This document shows positions 9,720-19,868 of a stretch of DNA of 64,000 bases, one piece after another (position 1 is the first letter of the stretch; each line of letters starts with the position of its first letter). A program made the translations under genes and the position numbers. Origin of the DNA: Candidatus Aminicenans sakinawicola JGI OTU-1. Its GTDB lineage: Bacteria > Acidobacteriota > Aminicenantia > Aminicenantales > Aminicenantaceae. The DNA lies in assembly GCA_000493965.1 (NCBI GenBank), contig AWNV01000001.1, forward strand, positions 62,001-126,000. The letters are read 5' to 3'. A model generated the notes under the pieces. It worked only from the letters and a program-made list of their open reading frames with translations. It did no database searches and was not told the DNA's origin.

Positions 9720-12352
9720 ACATCCGGTTTTCTATTCTTAATGGTTGTAATCAGAAATAGAAAAAAATAAGATGCATATGATAGAGCCTTTAAATAGAAT
9801 GTTATAAAATCAACCTTATGATAAAATTCTACAGTATGAAGACCTGGAGGTAAATTAATCCCCATGAAACCGCCTTCTAACACTTCTATCTTTCCAGGCA
9901 CTTTATCTGTTCTTACTTTCCAATATTTATCATTGAACATTTCAAAATATAGAAATCTCCTAAAGCTTGTGTCTACTTTAATCCGCAGGTAATCTCCTCT
10001 AAATTCTTCAATTTTAATATCTCTCAATATTTTTTGGAAGCTTATAACTATTTTTTGCGGTCTATAATCCCTGCTTAAGGAAATATTTAGAGTTTTTGCT
10101 TTCTCATAGTTTAGTTGGTACTGGCCTGCTTCGTAAAAATCATTATACCAAGTTTCTTTCAGAAGTTTATTATTGGACATAACCGAGATGTATATCCTGG
10201 TATCACTATAGGAATTAGTTGAATAATAATATGGAATTTGAGGATGAACCAGCTTATATATGTTTATACCATACCTATCAAGGCTGCGGTGCAACTTAAA
10301 TGCGGAAAAAGGGAAAGTCAAAACAGTCTCATCTTTTTCAGGATAGTAAATATGATCCAAAAAACTGCTTAAGTCAATATACTCTTGGTGGATTATTTTC
10401 TTATAGAAAGCATTCATAATTTCTTTATTTTTTACCAAACCGATTATCGGCTTATGCAATACCTTTTTTTTGATCTCTGCGTCAGGGATAGCATCTATAC
10501 CTTTATAGAAAGGGAGCAGTTTTTTGTATGTTAGATCAACTAGATTCAATTCCGAAAACACCTTGCTGTATACAGTAAGATATCCCCTACATGTATCTAT
10601 ACGGTACTGCTTTGATAAATAACTAATAAAGGGTTCGAAGGAAGTATCTCGTGGCAACGAACTATCTTCCTTTCTTAATGGAGGAAGAGAGTATGGCTTC
10701 CAATAATCGACTTTGCGGTAGTAGTTACTTGTGTAATAGTAGTTCATCATTAGTTGAGAGAAGATGAGCATACCGAGAATCGGAAGTAGCATGTTTTTTC
10801 TCCATTTTTTATTTATGTTTGACTCTATAAAATACATGGCTAGAATCATCAGTATTAGCAACCCAAATATCTGTATCAAAAAGGTGATCCAATTACCTGA
10901 ATTCGAGCCGAGGATAATCAGAGTGAAGGAAGTGAAGCGATGTATATATCTCTGGGAGAGTGGACCTGCAAGGAAGGGAACAAGAATAAAAATAATCAAT
11001 ACCAAACTATATATTCTAGATTTCTTCGTTAAAATCTTCCCTGTTTTACGCAAATTATCAAAAATACTATTTATCCCATATCCAATTAACACGATCAATG
11101 GTAATGCTGCATAATCAAATAAATAATTAATCCACCGTGTCTTTCTGAAAATTTCAAGTTGATAAAACAATTTATATAGCCATGATTCACTTCCCATGCC
11201 GATATAAAATAACAATAGGAATAGAGACAAAAATAAATACTTTAATTTATTTTTTGAGAAGAGCAGGGCCATGCCAATAAAAAAAAGGCCTATGGATCCA
11301 ATATAGGCACTCTGAGCCATTCTATCGTAGCCTTGTGTCTCTACAGGGTAGACATACTGCACTATGTCTTGTGGTTTGTAATCTACTGCCTCAGAAAGCA
11401 GAATGTATTGTCTATCGCTCCCTCCCCAACTCATGGGATTTGTATAAAAATCACTGAGGGATGGTAACATTAAAAGCATCGGCAATGAGATTATGAGGAA
11501 TGAAATAAAAAGGGAAAAAAAGTTAAAAGCATTGCCCTTGATAAAAATTAATGAATCCTTTGTTATTTTTTTCAGAATACATACGAAATCATTAGATTTT
11601 TTGTATTCTATGATTCTCATAATGAGTAAGTAACTTATCAGGATGAAAACGAAAGTCGTGATATAAAAAAAGGCATGTATCATCATTCTACCGGAATACA
11701 ATATCTGGCCAAGCAAAAAACCTTGAATAACATAAATATAAATAGAAGCCTTTTTATTTGATAAAAATATTTTGATAAAAAATAGTGAAATCCAAGGAAT
11801 AAACATAAATGCTGTTAATACATTATGTACTGCTTCAAGAAGGGAGAGTGACCAACCACTGAAGATAACAAATAGAAGTGTACAAAACACAACCCTTTTA
11901 TCTTTAATAAGATGCTTTAATAGAAAATAAAAACCACCTATGAAAATAAAGAAGTAACATAAGTAAATAATATATATCTTATAAATTACGTGCACATCTA
12001 AATCGACTCCAATTGTCCGGAAAAAACGCATTATTTGCAGATAGCCCAAGAAGATAGGTGAATTGATACAGTTTATATAAGAATACATAAGGAAGTTATG
12101 ACCACCTATCACATAAGGTTCCCACGTTGGAATTTTTCCATAATTCATAAAATAACTTATTTGAAATGAGAAAGTACCATAGTCATTGGTAGCATCAGCG
12201 AATTCAAGCCGATTGAAGTGATTTGAACCGATAAAGAAGTGATAGACAAGCAGTAAGAAAATAAGTGGAACAAGTTTCCTTGCGGTCTTGGTGAATTGCT
12301 CCTTAATTTTCCTCAATTTCTCTCGGCTGACATTTTTGGATGAGTGTATCAC
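9695..12352 (-). CDS. Large membrane protein, YfhO-like (copy 1)
   Basis: An 885-residue protein starting at GTG 12352. One N-terminal helix is followed by a motif region with ADATNDYG and EPYVIGGHN, then about ten more helices, a C-terminal soluble domain at about 560-830, and a last membrane helix. This is the layout of the YfhO / DUF6044-like membrane proteins, a GT-C-like family linked to glycosylation of surface polymers. In those proteins an acidic residue in the first extracytoplasmic loop is thought to be important. A related protein on the plus strand is at 52.0 kb. The gene is divergent from the methyltransferase at 12.6 kb and lies alone on its strand, as if inserted. Confidence 0.65.
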   Translation of the reverse strand: MIHSSKNVSREKLRKIKEQFTKTARKLVPLIFLLLVYHFFIGSNHFNRLEFADATNDYGTFSFQISYFMNYGKIPTWEPYVIGGHNFLMYSYINCINSPIFLGYLQIMRFFRTIGVDLDVHVIYKIYIIYLCYFFIFIGGFYFLLKHLIKDKRVVFCTLLFVIFSGWSLSLLEAVHNVLTAFMFIPWISLFFIKIFLSNKKASIYIYVIQGFLLGQILYSGRMMIHAFFYITTFVFILISYLLIMRIIEYKKSNDFVCILKKITKDSLIFIKGNAFNFFSLFISFLIISLPMLLMLPSLSDFYTNPMSWGGSDRQYILLSEAVDYKPQDIVQYVYPVETQGYDRMAQSAYIGSIGLFFIGMALLFSKNKLKYLFLSLFLLLFYIGMGSESWLYKLFYQLEIFRKTRWINYLFDYAALPLIVLIGYGINSIFDNLRKTGKILTKKSRIYSLVLIIFILVPFLAGPLSQRYIHRFTSFTLIILGSNSGNWITFLIQIFGLLILMILAMYFIESNINKKWRKNMLLPILGMLIFSQLMMNYYYTSNYYRKVDYWKPYSLPPLRKEDSSLPRDTSFEPFISYLSKQYRIDTCRGYLTVYSKVFSELNLVDLTYKKLLPFYKGIDAIPDAEIKKKVLHKPIIGLVKNKEIMNAFYKKIIHQEYIDLSSFLDHIYYPEKDETVLTFPFSAFKLHRSLDRYGINIYKLVHPQIPYYYSTNSYSDTRIYISVMSNNKLLKETWYNDFYEAGQYQLNYEKAKTLNISLSRDYRPQKIVISFQKILRDIKIEEFRGDYLRIKVDTSFRRFLYFEMFNDKYWKVRTDKVPGKIEVLEGGFMGINLPPGLHTVEFYHKVDFITFYLKALSYASYFFLFLITTIKNRKPDVYFTVKSN

Positions 12353-12558
12353 ACGAAAAACGACTTAGGCAACTACTTTATAATGCAACATACAAAGTAA
12401 TAGTTACTTTAGCAGCCATTTTAAAGCTTGATTGAGAATCTGAATTTATATTACGATGATAGTGCGAACTTGTCGCTCAAAAAATCATCTGAGAAATCAA
12501 AAACCATTTGTCGACGCACAGAAAATTAATTTGATTCCAATGTGGTTTTCATTTTAAA
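12353..12558. promoter_or_regulatory. Divergent intergenic region, probably carrying promoters both ways
   Basis: These 206 bases separate two divergent genes, so transcription must start here in both directions. On the plus strand TTGATT at 12531 and TTAAAA at 12554, 17 bases apart, make a possible sigma-70-type pair. If it is used, translation of the downstream gene would more likely begin at ATG 12583 than at 12559. I see no convincing operator or RNA structure. Confidence 0.3.
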
Positions 12559-13365
12559 ATGAGGGGGCAAAGAAAATCTTTCATGGCTAAAGATGGCAAT
12601 ATATCTTATTCTCGGAAAGGGAAACATAAGTACTTAGAGGAAATAAATGATGCCATCTTGAGGCAGATCCCAATTAATACGACGCACAATAAACGTATGG
12701 TGTTGGATGTTGGTTGTGGTATGGGCGCCCTTGCTGAGGCGATACAGAATAAAGGTTATATTGTATGGGGTATAGACTTAAACGAAGAGGCAACCCAAAT
12801 AGCCGCAAAGCGAATTGAAAAAATTATCAATGTTGATTTAACGGACATCACTTCTATAAAAGCAGAAATAGGAAATCAATGTTTTGACTATTTAGTTTTT
12901 GCCGATATTTTAGAACATATCTATGACCCTTCGAATATCCTAAAGGAGTATTTAGCACTTTTAAGAAATGGGGGTTATGTCCTAGTTTCTTTACCAAATA
13001 CAGTAGCATGGACCAATAGAATTAAGTTCTTATTAGGTAAATTTGAATATGCCGACACAGGCATTATGGATAGGGATCACATAAGGTTTTTTACATTTAA
13101 AACTGCAAAACGCCTAGTAACTTCTGCTGGGTGTTCCGTCATCAAGGTTGATTATATACCCTATTTTGTTAGAATTGCCCAGCCAATATTCAAAAAGATT
13201 CTTTTAAAAGGTAAAAAAGCAGAGGATACTGACAGGCGGCAATTACTAGACTCTCCATATTATAAATGGTATATGAAATATATAAATCCCATAGAGTATT
13301 TTTTAGGTTACTTTTGTAAATCTTTATTTGCTTTTAAAATGATAATTGTAGGTAAAAAATTATAA
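12559..13365 (+). CDS. Class I SAM-dependent methyltransferase
   Basis: A 268-residue methyltransferase of the Methyltransf_23 type. Motif I is VLDVGCGMGALA near residue 50, the acidic loop is GIDLNEEA, and DYLVFADILEHIYDP and GGYVLVSLPN follow in family order. Proteins of this kind in O-antigen loci methylate sugars or phosphoglycans, but the substrate cannot be read from sequence. Neither ATG 12559 nor ATG 12583 has a well-placed ribosome-binding site; the longer form is given. It is followed after about 14 bases by a GT2 gene and begins a plus-strand operon. Confidence 0.75.
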   Translation: MRGQRKSFMAKDGNISYSRKGKHKYLEEINDAILRQIPINTTHNKRMVLDVGCGMGALAEAIQNKGYIVWGIDLNEEATQIAAKRIEKIINVDLTDITSIKAEIGNQCFDYLVFADILEHIYDPSNILKEYLALLRNGGYVLVSLPNTVAWTNRIKFLLGKFEYADTGIMDRDHIRFFTFKTAKRLVTSAGCSVIKVDYIPYFVRIAQPIFKKILLKGKKAEDTDRRQLLDSPYYKWYMKYINPIEYFLGYFCKSLFAFKMIIVGKKL

Positions 13366-13379
13366 AATCAGAGTTGTTT

Positions 13380-14138
13380 ATGGATGCTAAACTTCATATA
13401 AATGAAGAAGTCGATGATTCTGTAAGTGTTATCATTAGTGCTTATAATGAGGTTGAGACTATTGAACAGGAAATTCGTTCTTACTATAAAACAGTTGTGT
13501 CACAAATTCCCGGATCAGAGTTAATTGTGGCTGAAGATGGTAGTACCGATGGAACAAAACAAATTATATCTCGTCTTGTGAATGAGCTCAATATTATCCA
13601 TTCTACCGCTATGGTACGTAAAGGCTACGCGCTTGCATTACGAGATGCTGTCAATTTAACAAAATGTCCTTATATTTTCCTAAGCGATGCAGGTAATAAA
13701 CACAATCCTAAAGATTTTTGGAGACTTTATCCATTCCGTAATGAATTTGGACATGTCATTGGAATAAAAAGTAATCGTACAGATCAATTGTATAGGCAAT
13801 TTCTTACTTGGGGCTACAATAAATTTATATCTTTTTACTTTGGCATTAAAGTTAGGGATGCTGATAGCGGATTTCATATTTTAAAACAAGAAATAGCAAA
13901 AAAAGTTTTTAATGAAGAGTGGATCAATAAAGATCTCATAGCTTCAGAGATAACATTGCGAATTATATATAGTGGTGTTCCAGTAAAAGAAGTGCCAATT
14001 TCTTATGGTCAAAGAAAAGGAGAATCACGAGGATTGCCGCTGAACAGGATACCAGGTGTTATTTTAAGAGTTTTATATAATTTTTCTAAGCTTAAAAGAA
14101 CATTATCAGATCCAAGCTATAAAAAGTCATATGAATAA
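13380..14138 (+). CDS. Family 2 glycosyltransferase, DPM1-like
   Basis: A 252-residue GT-A enzyme with VSVIISAYNE, EDGSTDGT and DADSGFHI, which match the nucleotide-binding DxD region and acceptor region of dolichol/undecaprenyl-phosphate sugar synthases. Such enzymes load one sugar on undecaprenyl phosphate for use by GT-C membrane transferases, and one of those follows directly. A TTG at 13374 is two codons upstream, but ATG 13380 is the likely start. No C-terminal membrane helices are visible. Confidence 0.8.
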   Translation: MDAKLHINEEVDDSVSVIISAYNEVETIEQEIRSYYKTVVSQIPGSELIVAEDGSTDGTKQIISRLVNELNIIHSTAMVRKGYALALRDAVNLTKCPYIFLSDAGNKHNPKDFWRLYPFRNEFGHVIGIKSNRTDQLYRQFLTWGYNKFISFYFGIKVRDADSGFHILKQEIAKKVFNEEWINKDLIASEITLRIIYSGVPVKEVPISYGQRKGESRGLPLNRIPGVILRVLYNFSKLKRTLSDPSYKKSYE

Positions 14139-14159
14139 TTGACATTAATAGAGTTGCAG

Positions 14160-15692
14160 ATGAAGAACAAATTTCTTTGTTTAATTATAGTTCTAGTCTT
14201 ATTTATTGTCGCAATATATATTTTTCTTCCTATTAATCCATCAATCAAATACTGGTTAGATACTGATGGAACTGGTTTTTTTTACATTGGGCAGCTAATA
14301 CTAGATGGAAAAGCACCTTATGTTGATGTTTGGGATCATAAGCCACCAGGAATTCACTTTATTTATGCTTTGGCAATATTACTTGGTAATGGTAGATGGG
14401 GTATATGGTTTTTGGGAATGATAAGTTTGTTTGTCTCATCACTTTTGGGATTTAAATTGATATTGAGATTTTACGGTATATTTCCTGCAATGAGTGCCAC
14501 AATAATGTATTTTTCTGGATTTAATATACTGCGGAAGGGGGCTGATTATCCTGAAGTATTCGTATTACCTCTTCAATTCGCTATCCTATATCTATTTATA
14601 AGCTCTGAACGCAAAAAATCCTTTTCTTTCAAGTATATGGCTATTGGTTTCATATCTGCTTTATGTTTTATCCTCAAACAAACATTGATTGGAATACCTT
14701 TATCTGTATTGATTTATTGGTTTTTTGTAAATAAGTCCTACAAAGATTTGTCCACGGTTATGGTTCGTATAGCTGGATTTTTCATAGGATTTGTATTTGG
14801 ATTACTACCTGTATTCAGCTATTTAATTTACAAAGGTGCTATGAAGAGTTTTTGGAATAATACTGTCATATACAATATTTCGTACGTCGGGACATCAGTT
14901 TTAGATAAGGTTAGATCAATTTATAGACTTTTAAGATCATTAACCGATTCCTTTTTGCCAGTTCTGGCAATCCCTACATGGTTTGTCTCAATTATAACTT
15001 TAGGACGTCGTAAAGAACTTGATAAATCAGAGAAATTACCGCTAATTTATCTGATTCTTATAAGTTTACCTGTAGAGATATTTTTGGCTGGTATTAGTGG
15101 AAGAACATTTAAACATTATTTTTTGCCATTATTACCTACCTTGATGATACTTGCAGGATTCTTTTTCTACAAAGTACTTTCATTTGATAAAACGCAATTA
15201 TTAACAAAAGGTATTAAAGAAAGAGGTATCTTTTTTAAAATTTGGATGGTTTCATTTATAACATTATTCATTTTAGTATATCTAATTAGAGGAAATATTG
15301 GTGAGATTCATGATCGTGCTGCCAAATATAATCAATATGACAAGAAGTACGGTCAGTTAATCAAATATATAGAAAAAACCACAAGTTTAGATGATTACAT
15401 TTGTTTTTTGGGGGAAAGAGTAACGTTTAATAACATAACCGGGAGGAAGTATCCAACTCGATTTATTAATTATTTTGAGAGACACAAGGAAGAATTTATG
15501 GATGATTTGAGAACAAATAAACCTGAATTAATTGTTTTTAATAAGAAACCATATTGGGGATGGGGACTTTGGGGAGAATTTCCCTCTGAATTAATGGAAA
15601 CATTAAAACCCTACTTAGATTTAAATTATATTCAAATTAAGCCTCTGAGTCTAAATGATTTTGCCATTTTTAGGTTAAGGCTAGAGAAATAA
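14160..15692 (+). CDS. GT39/ArnT-like membrane glycosyltransferase
   Basis: About 510 residues with roughly 11 hydrophobic segments. In the first extracytoplasmic loop it has DTDGTGFFYIGQ and YVDVWDHKPPG, the typical acidic site and DHKPP motif of the PMT/ArnT (PF13231-like) family. These enzymes take a sugar from a polyprenyl-phosphate donor and transfer it on the periplasmic side. A DPM1-like gene lies directly upstream and could make its donor. ATG 14160 is chosen over TTG 14139. Confidence 0.8.
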   Translation: MKNKFLCLIIVLVLFIVAIYIFLPINPSIKYWLDTDGTGFFYIGQLILDGKAPYVDVWDHKPPGIHFIYALAILLGNGRWGIWFLGMISLFVSSLLGFKLILRFYGIFPAMSATIMYFSGFNILRKGADYPEVFVLPLQFAILYLFISSERKKSFSFKYMAIGFISALCFILKQTLIGIPLSVLIYWFFVNKSYKDLSTVMVRIAGFFIGFVFGLLPVFSYLIYKGAMKSFWNNTVIYNISYVGTSVLDKVRSIYRLLRSLTDSFLPVLAIPTWFVSIITLGRRKELDKSEKLPLIYLILISLPVEIFLAGISGRTFKHYFLPLLPTLMILAGFFFYKVLSFDKTQLLTKGIKERGIFFKIWMVSFITLFILVYLIRGNIGEIHDRAAKYNQYDKKYGQLIKYIEKTTSLDDYICFLGERVTFNNITGRKYPTRFINYFERHKEEFMDDLRTNKPELIVFNKKPYWGWGLWGEFPSELMETLKPYLDLNYIQIKPLSLNDFAIFRLRLEK

Positions 15693-15753
15693 TATATATA
15701 GACAGTGAAGTTACTTATTAATTAGCTGAATTTTTTATAAAAGGGAAAGATAA

Positions 15754-16698
15754 ATGAAAATATTTATTGCTGGAGGAGCTGGCTTTATTGGAAATTATAC
15801 TACAGAATTTCTTTTAAGTGATAAAGAGAATAAAATCATAATCTTTGATAATTTTTCATCTCCTGGTTCGAGAAAGAACTTAGCCCATTTTAAAAACAAT
15901 AACTTTTTAAAGATAATTGAAGGTGACATACAGAATTTGGAACTATTAGCCAAATCAATGAAAGGATGCGAGAGAGTATATCATTATGCATCAAATCCAG
16001 ATATAGCAAAAAGCATGACTCAGCCAGATTTAGATTTTTATCAAGGTACCCTTTTAACACAAAATATTTTAGAGGCAATGCGAATCAATAATATAAAAAT
16101 TATTATATATACTTCGGGAAGTGGAATTTACGGCGATCAGGGAGAGATGCCTATAGGGGAAGATTTTGCCCCTATGCTTCCTGTATCAACTTATGGAGCA
16201 AGTAAGCTAGCTTCTGAATCTCTAATTTCAGCTTATTGTCATATGTTCAATATGAATGCTTATGTTTTTCGGCCAGCAAACGTTGTCGGGAAGCGTCAAA
16301 CTCATGGGGTTGCTTATGATTTTATAAAAAAGCTTAGAGCAAATCCTCACAAGTTAGAAATATTAGGTGATGGCTCTCAGAGTAAGTCTTATATTTACGT
16401 CAAAGATTTAATTGATGCTATCCATTATGTGATGGAAAATGATCATGATTTATTCAATTATTATAATGTAGCTACTGATGATTATATTGATGTAAAAAGG
16501 ATAGCTGAGATTGTAATTGAAGAGATGGGATTGAAAAATGTTAGTCTTTTATTTGGTCCTGAAAAAAGAGGCTGGAAAGGAGATGTCCCCATAGTCAGAT
16601 TTAGTCTGGATAAAATTCATAAATTAGGCTGGTTTGCTAAGATGAGCAGTGAGGAAGCTGTAAGCCGCTCTGTTTCTGAAATGTTAAGCTGTACCTGA
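15754..16698 (+). CDS. NAD-dependent nucleotide-sugar epimerase (GalE-like SDR)
   Basis: A 314-residue extended SDR: AGGAGFIGNYT, HYASNPDI, TSGSGIYGD, catalytic YGASK, FRPANVVG. The pattern is that of UDP-glucose 4-epimerase-like enzymes, though the exact substrate is unclear. A ribosome-binding stretch AAGGGAAAGA precedes ATG 15754. Eight bases separate it from the nucleotidyltransferase at 16.7 kb, so the two probably act in one nucleotide-sugar pathway, as SDR plus nucleotidyltransferase pairs do in heptose and mannose-type loci. Confidence 0.8.
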   Translation: MKIFIAGGAGFIGNYTTEFLLSDKENKIIIFDNFSSPGSRKNLAHFKNNNFLKIIEGDIQNLELLAKSMKGCERVYHYASNPDIAKSMTQPDLDFYQGTLLTQNILEAMRINNIKIIIYTSGSGIYGDQGEMPIGEDFAPMLPVSTYGASKLASESLISAYCHMFNMNAYVFRPANVVGKRQTHGVAYDFIKKLRANPHKLEILGDGSQSKSYIYVKDLIDAIHYVMENDHDLFNYYNVATDDYIDVKRIAEIVIEEMGLKNVSLLFGPEKRGWKGDVPIVRFSLDKIHKLGWFAKMSSEEAVSRSVSEMLSCT

Positions 16699-16706
16699 GA
16701 AAATAA

Positions 16707-17408
16707 ATGCAAGCAGTCATAATGGCAGGAGGATTGGCTACAAGGATTAGACCTCTAACCAATGAGATTCCAAAGTCGTTAGTATCAATCGAAGAAAGAC
16801 CTTTTTTACAGTATCAAATAGAATTACTTACTTGCTATGGCATAAAAGATATTATTCTGTGTGTGAGTTACATGGGTAAAAAAATTGAGAACTGTTTTGG
16901 TGATGGGAATAAATATAATGCAAGAATAATATATTCATATGAAAAAGAAAAGCTTTTAGGAACTGGGGGAGCTCTTAAATTAGCTGAAAAAAATCTTAAA
17001 GAAAATTTTTTTTTAATATGGGGAGATTCCTATGTTAATTTAAATTATAAAGAAATGCATGACTTTCATCTAAAGAATTCTGATAATTTCGATGTCACAA
17101 TAGCAATTTTTTATAACATAAGAAATTATGATAAAAGTAATATTGTTTATAAGAGTGGAAAAATAAAAAAATATGAAAAAAATTCAACCGATAAAATGAA
17201 ATATATCGATGCTGGAGTAATGGTTATAAATAAGAAGTTATTATTAAGAATACCTCCTGGAAAGGTTTTTCAAATAGAAAATTTATTTACTAAACTAGCA
17301 AAAGAAGAGAAAATAAAACCTTTTTTAATAAAAAAAAGATATTATGAGGTAGGGTCATTAAAAGGATTAAATCAATTCACAAAATTCGTAAAGAGAAATC
17401 AAATTTAA
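16707..17408 (+). CDS. Sugar-1-phosphate nucleotidyltransferase, HddC-like
   Basis: A 233-residue nucleotidyltransferase of the NTP_transferase family with MAGGLATRIRPLT (nucleotide-binding GGxxTRxxPLT) and LIWGDSYVN (metal-binding aspartate). The length and KIKKYEK / DAGVMVI segments match the short enzymes that activate heptose-1-phosphate (HddC/GmhD-like) or related sugars. It carries no acetyltransferase repeat domain. A HddA-like kinase occurs 1.5 kb downstream at 18.9 kb; I infer that the two could act in the same pathway. Confidence 0.75.
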   Translation: MQAVIMAGGLATRIRPLTNEIPKSLVSIEERPFLQYQIELLTCYGIKDIILCVSYMGKKIENCFGDGNKYNARIIYSYEKEKLLGTGGALKLAEKNLKENFFLIWGDSYVNLNYKEMHDFHLKNSDNFDVTIAIFYNIRNYDKSNIVYKSGKIKKYEKNSTDKMKYIDAGVMVINKKLLLRIPPGKVFQIENLFTKLAKEEKIKPFLIKKRYYEVGSLKGLNQFTKFVKRNQI

Positions 17409-17430
17409 AAATCCGTTCAGTAAGAATAAA

Positions 17431-17497
17431 GTGCAAAGCTCGTGAAGCAAGATAAAGCTGCTAAGTGCAGTTTTACTTGCAGTAGTGTTATTTAGAG
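17431..17497 (+). pseudogene. Decayed 5' fragment of an AglD/UPF0104-like gene (left direct repeat)
   Basis: This non-coding gap repeats the start region of the intact gene at 21.9 kb. Bases 17431-17448 match 21924-21941 at 16 of 18, and 17465-17497 match 21969-22001 at 31 of 33, the first 23 being identical. Between the two blocks the left copy is 11 bases shorter, which breaks the frame, and a TAG follows soon after. It is therefore a relic, not a gene. Together with the right copy it brackets a 4.4 kb four-gene cassette. Confidence 0.75.
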
Positions 17498-17517
17498 ATT
17501 TAGATCAGATTTTATAG

Positions 17518-18810
17518 ATGAGAATGAAGAGTAAAAAAGAAACTGCAATCTTAGGTGGGGGGCTGGCAGGTCTTTCAACCGCATATTTCATGAAGGATAA
17601 CTGCATCGTTCTAGAAGAAAATAACGAATTAGGAGGGTTATGCAGAAGTTTTAAAAAAGATGGTTTTGTATATGATATAGGAGGACATATTCTTTTTTCT
17701 AAGAATAAAAAGATATTGTCAGAAATAGTAAGCTGGTTGAGAAATAATGTTCGAAGAAAGTACCGAAAGAATCAAGTCTGGTATAAGGATAGATTTGTGA
17801 AATATCCGTTTGAAAATGGACTTTATTCTTTAGATAAAAAAGAAATATATGATTGTTTAATAGGTTATCTGATAAATGAGAATAAAGAACCTAAGAACTT
17901 AGAGGAATGGTGTAAATATACTTTTGGCAATGGAATAGCGGAAAAATACTTGATCCCTTATAACGAAAAGATTTGGAAACATGATTTAGAAGACATGTCA
18001 ACTCATTGGGTTGAGAGAATTCCGAAGCCTCCAATGAAAGATATAATAAAATCTGCAATTGGAATAAGGACAGAAGGATACAGACATCAACTTTATTTTT
18101 ATTACCCAAAAATTGGTGGAATAAATTCACTTATCAATTTTTTAAAAAATAATGTAAAGAATATAGAAAAAGGATTTAAAGTAACAGGAATAAAAAAGAA
18201 GAATAACAAATGGAAAGTTTCAAACGGTAGTAAAATAAAAGAATTTGATCGCATTATTTCTACAATCCCAGTCTTTGATTTAATCAGTTGTTTAGATGGA
18301 GTTCCTGCTGAGGTAAAAGGAGCTCTCAAGAGACTAAATTATAATTCTTTGATTGTTGTCATGATTGGAATTAAAAATGAAACATTTAATAATAAAACAG
18401 CTATCTATATACCTGACCGTAATATTTTGCCTCATAGAGTATGCTTTATGAAATATTTCTCTAATAAAAATGCTCCTGAAGGCTGCTCTCATTTAATAGC
18501 TGAAATTACAGTTAAACCCAATGATGCTTTATTAAAGATAAATGATAGCACTATTGTCGAAAAAGTATCCTGTCAATTGGAAAGAATTTGTGGATTTTCA
18601 AAGAATGAAATAATTTCTACTGATATACAAAGAATAAAATATGCATATGTGATATATGATAAAGATTATTCAAAAAACACAGACATTGTTTTTGGTTATT
18701 TAAACGATCTTGGAATATATTGCACAGGAAGATTTGGTGCTTTTCAATACATCAACATGGACACTTGCGTAGAAATGTCAAAAAGATTAGTTCGATCTTT
18801 GAATAATTAG
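17518..18810 (+). CDS. FAD-dependent oxidoreductase, UGM/protoporphyrinogen-oxidase-like (copy 2)
   Basis: A 430-residue flavoprotein with ILGGGLAGLS (FAD-binding glycine motif), ELGGLCRS, YDIGGHILFS and a C-terminal GRFGAFQYINMD that probably contacts the flavin. The sequence fits the amino_oxidase / NAD(P)-binding-8 superfamily enzymes common in capsule loci. Some family members are UDP-galactopyranose mutases, but I cannot see enough of the arginine signature to claim that. It is the first gene of the cassette framed by the AglD-like repeat. ATG 17518 or ATG 17524 may be used; neither has an obvious ribosome-binding site. Confidence 0.75.
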   Translation: MRMKSKKETAILGGGLAGLSTAYFMKDNCIVLEENNELGGLCRSFKKDGFVYDIGGHILFSKNKKILSEIVSWLRNNVRRKYRKNQVWYKDRFVKYPFENGLYSLDKKEIYDCLIGYLINENKEPKNLEEWCKYTFGNGIAEKYLIPYNEKIWKHDLEDMSTHWVERIPKPPMKDIIKSAIGIRTEGYRHQLYFYYPKIGGINSLINFLKNNVKNIEKGFKVTGIKKKNNKWKVSNGSKIKEFDRIISTIPVFDLISCLDGVPAEVKGALKRLNYNSLIVVMIGIKNETFNNKTAIYIPDRNILPHRVCFMKYFSNKNAPEGCSHLIAEITVKPNDALLKINDSTIVEKVSCQLERICGFSKNEIISTDIQRIKYAYVIYDKDYSKNTDIVFGYLNDLGIYCTGRFGAFQYINMDTCVEMSKRLVRSLNN

Positions 18811-18858
18811 AAATTAAATAAAATCCGTGTAAGAAATTTTTCTTAACTGAGGGGTAAT

Positions 18859-19860
18859 ATGATTATAACAAGAACACCTTTTAGATTTACTCTTGGAGGA
18901 GGAGGGACTGATCTACCATCATATTATTCAAAGTATGGAGGTTTTATTTTTGCAGCTGGAATCAACAAGTATATGTTTATCAACGTTAACCGCACTATTG
19001 TGGATAATTTAGTTCGGGTTAAGTATTCTAAATCAGAGACAGTGACTCATAGAGACGAATTAAAGCACCCCATTGCAAAGGAAGCAATGAGGATGACTGA
19101 AATTGAAAATTCTTTGGAAATTGTTTCGATAGCTGACATACCTGCTGGAACAGGCTTGGGTTCTTCAAGTTGTTATGCCGTAGGACTTCTCAATGCTCTT
19201 CACACCATGAAAAGGGAATACATTCCACTCCATGAGCTTGCTGAGGAAGCTTGTGACCTTGAGATAAATAGACTTGGGGAACCTATTGGAAAACAGGATC
19301 AATACATGGCTGCCTTCGGGGGGTTGACAGTATTGGACATCAAAAAGGATGGCAATGTGTATGTTAGGTCAGCAAAATTAGAGGATTCATCCATGGATGA
19401 TTTAAACAGGAATCTCCTCATGTTTTACACCAACACAACTCGCAGTGCAAATAAGATACTTTCAGAGCAGAGTAAAGGGATAAAAGAAAAAAAGGAGAAT
19501 GTTGTAAAAAGTATGCATTATATAAAAGAGATTGGATATAAGATGCTTGAGGCACTTGAAGGTGGTAATATCACTGATGTAGGACTACTGTTTGATAAAC
19601 ACTGGCAGTATAAGAAGATGATGTCTACTAAGATTTCAAATCCCTGGTTCGATGAGATTTATGAGACTGCCAAGCAAAATGGCGCCCTGGGTGGGAAGAT
19701 TTCTGGGGCTGGCGGGGGTGGTTTCTTTCTCTTTTATACGGAAGAAAATCATAGTAAATTAAGAGAAGCCATGAGAAAGTTGAATTTAAGAGAGATGCGG
19801 TATAGATTTGATTTAGAAGGAACAAAGGTAATTGTGAATTTTATGGAAGGTGTAAGGTAA
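18859..19860 (+). CDS. GHMP-family sugar kinase, HddA-like
   Basis: A 333-residue GHMP kinase. RTPFRFTLGGGGTDLP (N-terminal substrate motif), PAGTGLGSSS (ATP-binding motif 2, residues near 95) and GGKISGAGGGGF (motif 3) are all present. This is the pattern of D-glycero-D-manno-heptose-7-phosphate kinase (HddA) and related enzymes; fucose and arabinose kinases share it. The start follows a GAGGGG ribosome-binding site. Eight bases separate it from the PFK-like gene. I infer phosphorylation of a sugar phosphate at C1 to give the substrate of a nucleotidyltransferase, probably the one at 16.7 kb. Confidence 0.85.
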   Translation: MIITRTPFRFTLGGGGTDLPSYYSKYGGFIFAAGINKYMFINVNRTIVDNLVRVKYSKSETVTHRDELKHPIAKEAMRMTEIENSLEIVSIADIPAGTGLGSSSCYAVGLLNALHTMKREYIPLHELAEEACDLEINRLGEPIGKQDQYMAAFGGLTVLDIKKDGNVYVRSAKLEDSSMDDLNRNLLMFYTNTTRSANKILSEQSKGIKEKKENVVKSMHYIKEIGYKMLEALEGGNITDVGLLFDKHWQYKKMMSTKISNPWFDEIYETAKQNGALGGKISGAGGGGFFLFYTEENHSKLREAMRKLNLREMRYRFDLEGTKVIVNFMEGVR

Positions 19861-19868
19861 TTTTTCAA